Position numbers and translations under genes: made by a program. A DNA stretch of 22,843 nt, from the NCBI GenBank assembly GCA_964552715.1, contig CAZKHZ010000037.1, positions 1 through 22,843 of the forward strand. The letters run 5' to 3'. This stretch comes from UBA7692 sp964552715 (lineage in GTDB: Bacteria > Bacteroidota > Bacteroidia > Chitinophagales > LD1). Positions 8,390 to 13,544 of this stretch are shown here, in pieces; position 1 is the first letter of the stretch; every line of letters starts with the position of its first letter. The notes below the pieces were generated by a model. The model searched no databases. It was not told where the DNA came from and saw only the letters and a program-made list of their open reading frames with translations.

Positions 8390-9547
8390 ATGCCACATTA
8401 TACCAAGCGCGGTGAAGTGCCGCACAAACGCCACACTCAATTTCGCAAAGCCGATGGTGGTTTATATTCCGAACAGTTGGTAAGCACCGAAGGTTTCAGC
8501 GATGTATATTCTTTAATCTATCATCATCATCCGCCTACGGTGGTTTCAAAAATTGATGAGCCTATTGATGTGGCACCTAAAGTGGCGCAACAAAAAAACA
8601 TGCAGCATCGTTGTTACAATGGTTTTAATGTTGTGGCTGAAGATGATTTTTTGAAAAGCCGAAAGCCTGTTTTGATAAATAATGATTGTCATATTGTGTT
8701 GGCTGCTCCGCGCAAAAGCATGGAGACTTATTTCTACAAAAACTCGGGTGCCGATGAAATGATTTTTGTGCATGAGGGCAGAGGAATTCTCAAAACAATT
8801 TTTGGCGAACTCACTTTTGCCTATGGCGATTACATTATCATTCCGCGCGGCACTATTTATCAGATAAGTTTTGAAACCGAACAGAATCGTCTGTTTATAG
8901 TAGAATCATTTTCGCCCATTGTTTATCCAAAACGGTACCGCAACAATTTCGGGCAATTGCTTGAAAATTCGCCCTATTGCGAGCGTGATATTCGTGAGCC
9001 GCAAAATCTTAAAACGCATGATGAGAAGGGTGACTTTTTAGTGTATATAAAGAAGGATGGATTGCTGTATCCTTATCATTATATGTATCATCCGTTTGAT
9101 GCCGTTGGGTGGGATGGCTGCCAGTATCCATACATATTTTCTATTCATGATTTTGAACCGATAACAGGGCGCGTGCATCAGCCACCTCCTGTGCATCAAA
9201 CATTTGAGGCGCGCAATTTTGTGGTGTGCAGTTTTGTGCCGCGCAAATACGATTACCATCCGCTTTCTATACCTGCGCCCTACAACCACAGCAATGTGGA
9301 CAGCGATGAGGTGCTGTATTATGTGGATGGCGACTTTATGAGCCGCAAACATGTAGAGCGGGGGATGATTACGCTGCACCCCATTGGCATTCCGCACGGG
9401 CCTCATCCAGGCACAGTAGAAAAAAGTATTGGCAAAGACGAAACGCACGAATTAGCCGTGATGGTAGATACTTTTAAACCGCTTTGGATTTGCGAAGATG
9501 CCTTGCCGATTGAAGATAAGGAGTATCATAAAAGTTGGATGGAGTAG
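8390..9547 (+). CDS. hmgA: Homogentisate 1,2-dioxygenase
   Basis: A 385-residue cytoplasmic Fe(II) dioxygenase that opens the ring of homogentisate to maleylacetoacetate in tyrosine and phenylalanine catabolism. The N-terminus (MPHYTKRGEVPHKRHTQFRK and LYSEQL) and the first cupin, with YGDYIIIPRGTIYQI at 145-159, match the family. In the C-terminal cupin, YNHSNVDSDE supplies the predicted ligands H300 and D306 or E307, and IGIPHGPHPG supplies H336, corresponding to the PHGP histidine of characterised enzymes. It is shorter than the ~430-residue proteobacterial and animal enzymes, as is usual for the Bacteroidota/archaeal-type branch. Other enzymes of the pathway are not in the window. A bidirectional terminator follows 56 bases downstream. 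Confidence 0.92.
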   Translation: MPHYTKRGEVPHKRHTQFRKADGGLYSEQLVSTEGFSDVYSLIYHHHPPTVVSKIDEPIDVAPKVAQQKNMQHRCYNGFNVVAEDDFLKSRKPVLINNDCHIVLAAPRKSMETYFYKNSGADEMIFVHEGRGILKTIFGELTFAYGDYIIIPRGTIYQISFETEQNRLFIVESFSPIVYPKRYRNNFGQLLENSPYCERDIREPQNLKTHDEKGDFLVYIKKDGLLYPYHYMYHPFDAVGWDGCQYPYIFSIHDFEPITGRVHQPPPVHQTFEARNFVVCSFVPRKYDYHPLSIPAPYNHSNVDSDEVLYYVDGDFMSRKHVERGMITLHPIGIPHGPHPGTVEKSIGKDETHELAVMVDTFKPLWICEDALPIEDKEYHKSWME

Positions 9548-9603
9548 GGTGGTTTGATTTTGATACGTTATATAGATATACTTTTCATGTTTTAATAAAA
9601 ACA

Positions 9604-9638
9604 AAAAGCGCGAACTCTCATTCGCGCTTTTGCTTTTT
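9604..9638. terminator. Bidirectional intrinsic terminator after hmgA
   Basis: A perfect 11-bp stem AAAAGCGCGAA (9604-9614) / TTCGCGCTTTT (9621-9631) with a 6-base loop is followed by GCTTTTT on the plus strand. On the minus strand the stem is followed by TTTTTGTTTTTATT. It can stop hmgA transcription and also read-through from the minus-strand gene ending at 9823. Confidence 0.8.
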
Positions 9639-9685
9639 CGCATTATGCATCCAAAAAATTTTTTAATGCAAAACAATTTGATTTT

Positions 9686-9771
9686 AGAGATTGCTTCACT
9701 CGTTCCTCGTTCGCAATGACGGTGTAGCTAGGGTAAAAACGGTTGCCATTGCGAGGCACAAAACAATCTCT
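9686..9771. repeat. REP/MITE-like imperfect inverted repeat
   Basis: This 86-bp element is bounded by AGAGATTG (9686-9693) and its exact reverse complement CAATCTCT (9764-9771). Inside lies a second pair, CGCAATG (9712-9718) / CATTGCG (9747-9753). The GATTGCTTC...CGCAATGACGG wording is typical of dispersed palindromic intergenic repeats seen in many bacterial genomes. It encodes nothing. Other copies would have to be found elsewhere in the genome. Confidence 0.6.
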
Positions 9772-9822
9772 CATTTCTAATATTTCATTTCTTGATTCTT
9801 GGTTCTCGAATCTATTGTTCTC

Positions 9823-10794
9823 TTAAATATTATCCTCCAATATCACATCGGGTAGCGTAAAGGTTTGGTCTTCGGCATCTTCCGAAATTTCAAATTCTAT
9901 GCGGTTTTTCTGCTTACCCGGATATTGAATAACAATATGCACCAAGCCTACAAGTTGTGTGGTGATTAAAATTCTACCCTCCACGTTTGCGGTGGCATCG
10001 CCCCCGCTTTCTTCCACCACTGCCACTGCTTCGGCAAGGGGCAGGTTATTAATGTCTTTAACCAAAAAGGTAAGCATGTTTGGCGCGCCCCGCGAAATAT
10101 ACACCACCCCAAATTCGCGCAAACGGCTACGCTTGGCGGGTGCTTCCATGTAGCTGAAGTTGGCTTCAAGAAAATCCCAAGCGCGCTTAATGAAGGTGTC
10201 CACTGTTGGGTTTAGTAAATTTAATACTGCACGCGCCTCGCTGAGTAATTGATTCTTTACTGAAACATTGGTGCGGGCGGTTACTAAAAGGGCTTTTTGC
10301 GCGGCTACTTCGGTTGAAAGAGGATTGGTCATGCCCGATGATGCGGGATTTGCTGCCAGGCGGGCTATTTCACCATTCACCACGCTGTTTGCCCAATTCA
10401 TGGCATCCTCATCAGTGTAGATAACAGGTAAATTATTGCCGGTTTCATCCAGATTATAAAAATTTAAATCGGCTTCTTCGTAGGAGCCGTTTCCAAACAC
10501 CACCGAGCGGTTTACGCTGATGCGCACCACCTTCAAAAAATCGAGGGTAACGGTGCTTAATCTTGTAAACTCTTTTTTTCTGTAACCAATAAACAACAGT
10601 GAAGCGCCTTCGGCTCCCTCCACGGCAAGGTACTTGATGCTGTAATTGCCTTTCAGTAAAGGCAGGTCGGTGGTAACATCGGCAGGTAGCACAACCGTGC
10701 CCACTGGGGCACCATCAATACCTATTTCTAAATTTGCAAGTGCATTTTGGCGGCTTACATTGCTGTTGGGCAAAAGTCTGGAAATTACTGACAT
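9823..10794 (-). CDS. Uncharacterised 323-residue protein downstream of a 42-bp repeat array
   Basis: I cannot assign a function. There is no signal peptide or membrane segment, so it is probably cytoplasmic. Residues ~20-75 are beta-rich (LEIGIDGAPVGTVVLPADV). Residues ~125-230 are mainly helical, with an EDAMNWANSVVNGEIARLA segment and a basic patch PAKRSRLREFGVVY. Residues ~238-320 look like a small beta-sandwich of carboxypeptidase-regulatory/transthyretin type (PLAEAVAVVEESGG, GLVHIVIQYPG), with an acidic C-terminus. From memory, the helical section resembles a recurring unnamed Bacteroidota family; this is unverified. Its start ATG lies 50 bases downstream, on the minus strand, of an array of 20-bp dyads, and a LuxR-like HTH gene follows beyond that, suggesting regulated expression. 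Length, start and coding nature are well supported; the role is open. Confidence 0.75.
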   Translation of the reverse strand: MSVISRLLPNSNVSRQNALANLEIGIDGAPVGTVVLPADVTTDLPLLKGNYSIKYLAVEGAEGASLLFIGYRKKEFTRLSTVTLDFLKVVRISVNRSVVFGNGSYEEADLNFYNLDETGNNLPVIYTDEDAMNWANSVVNGEIARLAANPASSGMTNPLSTEVAAQKALLVTARTNVSVKNQLLSEARAVLNLLNPTVDTFIKRAWDFLEANFSYMEAPAKRSRLREFGVVYISRGAPNMLTFLVKDINNLPLAEAVAVVEESGGDATANVEGRILITTQLVGLVHIVIQYPGKQKNRIEFEISEDAEDQTFTLPDVILEDNI

Positions 10795-10843
10795 ACTTCA
10801 TTTATTTAATGTGATATAAAACGTTGATTTACATTGTAGAAGA

Positions 10844-11071
10844 GGCTTGCAAGAAATCTTGTAAGGNNNNNNNNNNNNNNNNNNNNNNNNNNNNNNNNNN
10901 NNNNNNNNNNNNNNNNNNNNNNNNNNNNNNNNNNNNNNNNNNNNNNNNNNNNNNNNNNNNNNNNNNGGCTTGCAAGATTTCTTGTAAGGGGTTCTGCATG
11001 TGCAAAGAGGCTTGCAAGAAATCTTGTAAGGCTCATTGCGTTACTCAAAAGGCTTCAAAAAAATCTTGCGC
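10844..11071. repeat. 42-bp-period array of 20-bp dyads upstream of the 323-residue protein gene
   Basis: Three clean copies of a 23-bp unit occur at 10844-10866, 10967-10989 and 11009-11031: GG, CTTGCAAG, a 4-base centre (AAAT, ATTT, AAAT), CTTGTAAG, G. A degenerate copy follows at 11051-11071 and a faint trace near 11093. Copies 2, 3 and 4 start exactly 42 bases apart, separated by 19-base spacers that are only loosely alike. Each unit is a near-perfect dyad whose plus strand folds into an 8-bp stem (one G-T wobble) with a 4-base loop. An assembly gap interrupts the array, so the copy number is unknown. The array lies between a -7 promoter element at 11112-11119 and the minus-strand start codon at 10794, so it would fall in the leader of that gene. 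Confidence 0.8.
10867..10966. other. Assembly gap (100 N) inside the repeat array
   Basis: Exactly 100 N bases, a conventional placeholder. With clean repeat copies on both sides, the gap is most likely unresolved further copies. If the 42-bp phase continues, its true length would be 42k minus 23 (19, 61, 103, and so on). Confidence 0.95.
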
Positions 11072-11111
11072 AGCATTTTTACTTCTACAAAATGTTTCAA
11101 AGAACATGATG

Positions 11112-11119
11112 CAAAGGTA
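11112..11119 (-). promoter_or_regulatory. Possible -7 promoter element reading through the repeat array
   Basis: On the minus strand, TACCTTTG (11119-11112) followed by C is a full match to the Bacteroidota -7 element. A -33 TTTG is not present at the expected distance; the slot reads CAAA. A GGGGC/GCCCC inverted repeat (about 11121-11137) sits just upstream. If used, the transcript starts near 11105, crosses the dyad array and reaches the ATG at 10794. Confidence 0.4.
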
Positions 11120-11193
11120 TGGGGCAAGCAAAGCCCCTGTTTGTAGTTTTGTTTGTACTAAAGTACTTGCACAAACGCCAAAAAAAATTATAA

Positions 11194-11511
11194 TTACTCG
11201 TTTGGTTTAAGCACCACCCACGAAGCCTTGGTTTTTAGCTTCTGCTGCTCATATTCATCCAGCATAAATTTTCCGCGAAATCGCCCGTGAATATCAAAGC
11301 CATTCAAGAGTGCGCCATATATTAGGCACTTGCAATTGGGCAAACCTAATTTATCGGTGATGCCACTACATCTAGCATTTATATCCGAACCCGAATAGCC
11401 TGTGTAGTCTGCTATGTCAGCTATGGTGAAGCCAAAAATTTTTAGAAAAATAATGCAGACTTCCTTGTGCGAAAATTTTACTGTGCCGTTGATAATGATG
11501 TAATCTTCCAT
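11194..11511 (-). CDS. Small LuxR/GerE-type helix-turn-helix protein
   Basis: A protein of about 105 residues that is almost entirely a DNA-binding domain. Counting from the upstream GTG at 11568, residues 33-91 align with the LuxR/GerE HTH: SHKEVCIIFLKIFG (helix 1), FTIADIADYTGYS (helix 2 and turn), SDINARCSGITDKLGLPN (recognition helix ending in the family's KLG-V/L-x-N) and CLIYGALLNGF (last helix). There is no receiver or sensor domain. I prefer ATG 11511 as start because a perfect -7 element (11535-11542) would start transcription near 11530, downstream of the GTG at 11568. The alternative GTG start gives 124 residues. The gene lies upstream of, and on the same strand as, the dyad array and the 323-residue gene, so it may regulate them; this is inference. 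Confidence 0.72.
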   Translation of the reverse strand: MEDYIIINGTVKFSHKEVCIIFLKIFGFTIADIADYTGYSGSDINARCSGITDKLGLPNCKCLIYGALLNGFDIHGRFRGKFMLDEYEQQKLKTKASWVVLKPNE

Positions 11512-11534
11512 TGTCAGATTTTTTTGTGATGACA

Positions 11535-11542
11535 CAAAGCTA
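11535..11542 (-). promoter_or_regulatory. -7 promoter element of the HTH gene
   Basis: On the minus strand TAGCTTTG (11542-11535) matches TAnnTTTG. No clear -33 TTTG is found at 19-21 bases. A start near 11530 would give a leader of about 19 bases before the ATG at 11511. Confidence 0.4.
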
Positions 11543-11638
11543 ACAAGCTCAAACGAAAGATTTGTCACAGAATTGTCATATTTTGAAGAGAGGGGGGAGA
11601 ATAGGAAATTTCGAAAAGAAACGTAGTAATGAATGATG

Positions 11639-11701
11639 CTACTGCGTAGGCTGAATCTCGGGCACGTCTTCTTCTTTAATTTCTATATCGGGCGGCTGCA
11701 T
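11639..11701 (-). pseudogene. Duplicated 3' end fragment of the tamB-like gene
   Basis: Positions 11639-11696 match 13487-13544, the last 58 bases of the tamB-like gene, with only two differences; 51 bases (11646-11696) are identical. The fragment keeps the reading frame and TAG stop. It would read PPDIEIKEEDVPEIQPTQ, against PPDIEIKEEDVPEIQPTP in the full gene. An ATG by chance at 11701 leaves a 20-codon ORF, but it has no other gene content. It is best viewed as one arm of a direct repeat left by insertion or recombination rather than an active gene. Confidence 0.8.
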
Positions 11702-11749
11702 TATCATAACTGAATATATTTTCGTTTACTTTGAATAAAATTCTGCTTT

Positions 11750-12640
11750 ATGAAATCACCTTTATTCATCACAATTTTTCTTGCTGCCTTTTGGTGCAAT
11801 CTATGTGCCCAACAAAATTTCAGGTTTGCCGATTCTACAGCGCAATGGAATGAACTCTATTTTAATTACGGTTTTGGACTTTATGAAATATTTAATACTG
11901 TTGTTTACAAGGCGGATAGGGATACCATCATTAACAATACCAATTATCAAAAAATCACTTCGGCTGATTCAGTAAAAACCTATTTTTTAAGACAGGATTC
12001 TGCAAAGTCAGTTTACATAAGAAGGTACAGAGACTCCATTGATTACAAGATTTATGACTTCGGTAAAAATGCAGGAGACACCTTTCGTATTAAAGACGCA
12101 GAATATTATTTTAATGATATTCATGTCAAGATTGATTCAACCGACACTGTGATGCTTGGGGCAAAATTGCGTAAGAGATTGTATGTGTCTGTATCAGGAT
12201 GGTCACCAGATATTTGGATTGAAGGAATAGGCTCATTGAACACGCATCTGTGGTCGCCAAGTGTGCAGTTGGATTGGTTGGATGGGGAAGGAAGGAATTT
12301 ATTATGCTACTTCGAGAATGATAGTTTGCTCTTTCACAATAACAAATGGCCTGACACCTGCCATATCCATAGGGTAACATCAATAAATGAAATTGCGAAA
12401 AGTGATTTCAAAATATACCCCAACCCTGTTACACAAAACTACATAACAATAGAAAGTGAAAACTTGCATGATAATGCTACGTTCCAACTTTTTGATTTGA
12501 CAGGCAGACTATTACTGCAACAACAACTGACTGGTAAAATTACTTCTATAATACTTCATAAACTAAGTAAGGGAATGTATCAATGCAGCGTTACAAGCAA
12601 CCAAACGATAGTCCGTTTATCAAAGCTGATTGTTCAATAA
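11750..12640 (+). CDS. Secreted protein with T9SS type A sorting domain
   Basis: A 296-residue exported protein. Residues 1-21 (MKSPLFITIFLAAFWCNLCAQ) form a signal peptide. The middle, about 22-215, has alternating beta strands with many aspartates and tyrosines and no catalytic motif I recognise. Residues 220-296 form a type A T9SS C-terminal domain, beginning FKIYPNP and continuing with the LFDLTGRLL and LSKGMYQCSV strands. It should be secreted and possibly attached to the cell surface. It lies between two copies of the tamB 3' end together with a decayed toxin-antitoxin pair, so it is probably an acquired accessory gene. The substrate or binding partner is unknown. Confidence 0.87.
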   Translation: MKSPLFITIFLAAFWCNLCAQQNFRFADSTAQWNELYFNYGFGLYEIFNTVVYKADRDTIINNTNYQKITSADSVKTYFLRQDSAKSVYIRRYRDSIDYKIYDFGKNAGDTFRIKDAEYYFNDIHVKIDSTDTVMLGAKLRKRLYVSVSGWSPDIWIEGIGSLNTHLWSPSVQLDWLDGEGRNLLCYFENDSLLFHNNKWPDTCHIHRVTSINEIAKSDFKIYPNPVTQNYITIESENLHDNATFQLFDLTGRLLLQQQLTGKITSIILHKLSKGMYQCSVTSNQTIVRLSKLIVQ

Positions 12641-12690
12641 AGCTTGACTGTGGAATGCGTTACTTACCTATACTTTAATTGCTTGATTTT

Positions 12691-12718
12691 AGATAAGTAT
12701 TTTATATGTTCCTTATCT
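12691..12718. promoter_or_regulatory. Inverted repeat before the toxin remnant
   Basis: AGATAAG (12691-12697) and its exact reverse complement CTTATCT (12712-12718) flank 14 A/T-rich bases, about 10 bases before the decayed PIN-toxin reading frame. It could be an old autoregulatory operator of the toxin-antitoxin pair, or a weak terminator for the gene ending at 12640; there is no T-tract. Confidence 0.3.
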
Positions 12719-12728
12719 TAGCTTTATA

Positions 12729-13184
12729 ATACAACAAAGGTTTTACATAGATACTTCTGTAATTGGCAACTACCACGATGATGAATTTAAGGAAGCAACA
12801 CTCAATTTTTTTGGAAGAATTGAGGCAAAAGAATTCCTCATTTATTTTTCAGAAGTAAATGAAACCGAATTGATTTTAGCTCCTCAAGAAGTAAAATAAG
12901 TTAAGCTAAAAATTCCACAATCATGTTTACATTACATAGAAATTGACGAAGAAGTAGCATTGCTGGCGCAGACATACATTTCTGAAAAAGCACTTGGTAA
13001 AGCAAGTTCAAATGATGCGTATCACATAGCACTTGCTTCTATAAATCGTCCTGACTGATTGGTGAGTTGGAACTTTAAACACATTGTAAACTTTGATAAA
13101 ATCAAACAATTCAATTCAATAAATTTAAAACCTGATTATCCATTAATAGATATCCGCACACCATTAGAATTTATGAAAACATAA
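12729..13184 (+). pseudogene. Decayed PIN-domain toxin (VapC-like) with two in-frame stops
   Basis: A single reading frame of 151 codons with no frameshift reads as a PIN-domain ribonuclease. It begins QQRFYIDTSVIGNY (conserved first aspartate in YIDTS). The middle holds ETELILAP, IDEEVALLAQTYI and SSNDAYHIALAS (conserved NDAxHIA), and it ends LVSWNFKHIVN ... INLKPDYPLIDIRTPLEF. Three lesions inactivate it: the expected ATG is ATA at 12729, a TAA stands at 12897-12899 and a TGA at 13056-13058. Length and residue order otherwise match intact PIN toxins of this group, so the decay is recent and by point mutation only. An antitoxin-like gene follows 42 bases later. Confidence 0.85.
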
Positions 13185-13226
13185 AACATATAATGGTCTT
13201 ATTTTTACCTGAAAAGATAAAATGAC

Positions 13227-13379
13227 ATGAGTAAAACTAAAACAGAAAAGAAATTTGACACTGTAGCATTCTTCCGCGCTGTTAAAGAAAAATTGGCTGC
13301 AAAAATGGAAGGCATGACATTATCCGAAAAGAAAATGTTTATGCAGCAGGTGCGCGAAGGCAAAATCAAAATTGCCTAA
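13227..13379 (+). CDS. Orphan VapB-like antitoxin of a PIN toxin
   Basis: A 50-residue ORF starting MSKTKTEKKFDTVAFFRAVK and ending REGKIKIA. The pattern FDTVAFFRAVKEKLAAKMEGMT resembles the short antitoxins that accompany this PIN group in Bacteroidota: FD-x-V, a basic RxVKEKL helix, and an MT-S/E-E start to the next helix. It sits directly after the broken toxin frame, as expected of its partner. The gene is intact, with an ATG and no stops, so the antitoxin outlived the toxin. It could still bind DNA or neutralise related toxins elsewhere, or simply not have decayed yet. It is short, so the assignment rests on the motif and position together. Confidence 0.7.
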   Translation: MSKTKTEKKFDTVAFFRAVKEKLAAKMEGMTLSEKKMFMQQVREGKIKIA

Positions 13380-13486
13380 ACATGACCAATAATCCGTTGT
13401 AATAATTATACAATTTTGTAAAAAGTTACAATAAAGAAATTGCCAGATGCTAAACAATAACCTTCAAAAGTTTAGAATGTCAAATC

Positions 13487-13544
13487 CTACGGAGTAGGCT
13501 GAATCTCGGGCACGTCTTCTTCTTTAATTTCTATATCGGGCGGC
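13487..13544. repeat. Direct repeat arm at the 3' end of the tamB-like gene
   Basis: The last 58 bases of the tamB-like gene, including its stop codon, recur at 11639-11696 with two substitutions in the same orientation. The outer edge of each copy is a tiny palindrome, CTAC-nGn-GTAG, whose centre is where the two copies differ (CTACGGAGTAG here, CTACTGCGTAG there). The two arms bracket about 1.8 kb carrying the T9SS protein and the toxin-antitoxin remnant. Confidence 0.9.

Noticed and set aside
9038..9448. 136-codon ORF antisense to hmgA
   Set aside because: It lies wholly inside the conserved C-terminal cupin of hmgA and its translation has no recognisable features.
10844..11071. CRISPR array
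   Set aside because: The spacers are only 19 bases and partly alike, the repeat is a 23-bp dyad, few copies are visible and no cas gene is present.
11121..11137. GGGGC/GCCCC inverted repeat as terminator of the HTH gene
   Set aside because: The stem is only 5 bp and neither strand has a T-tract after it.
10824..11210. Cysteine/lysine-rich ORF running through the 42-bp repeats on the plus strand (EACKKSCK repeats), and LTRFLASLF-repeat ORFs on the minus strand
   Set aside because: Because 42 is a multiple of three and the repeat lacks stops, several frames on both strands stay open. The frames cross 100 Ns, and the imperfect copies follow DNA dyad symmetry rather than codon structure.
11639..11701. 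A 20-codon gene starting at the ATG at 11701
   Set aside because: All but the first two codons are a copy of the tamB tail; the ATG arises at the repeat boundary and no promoter or conservation supports a product.
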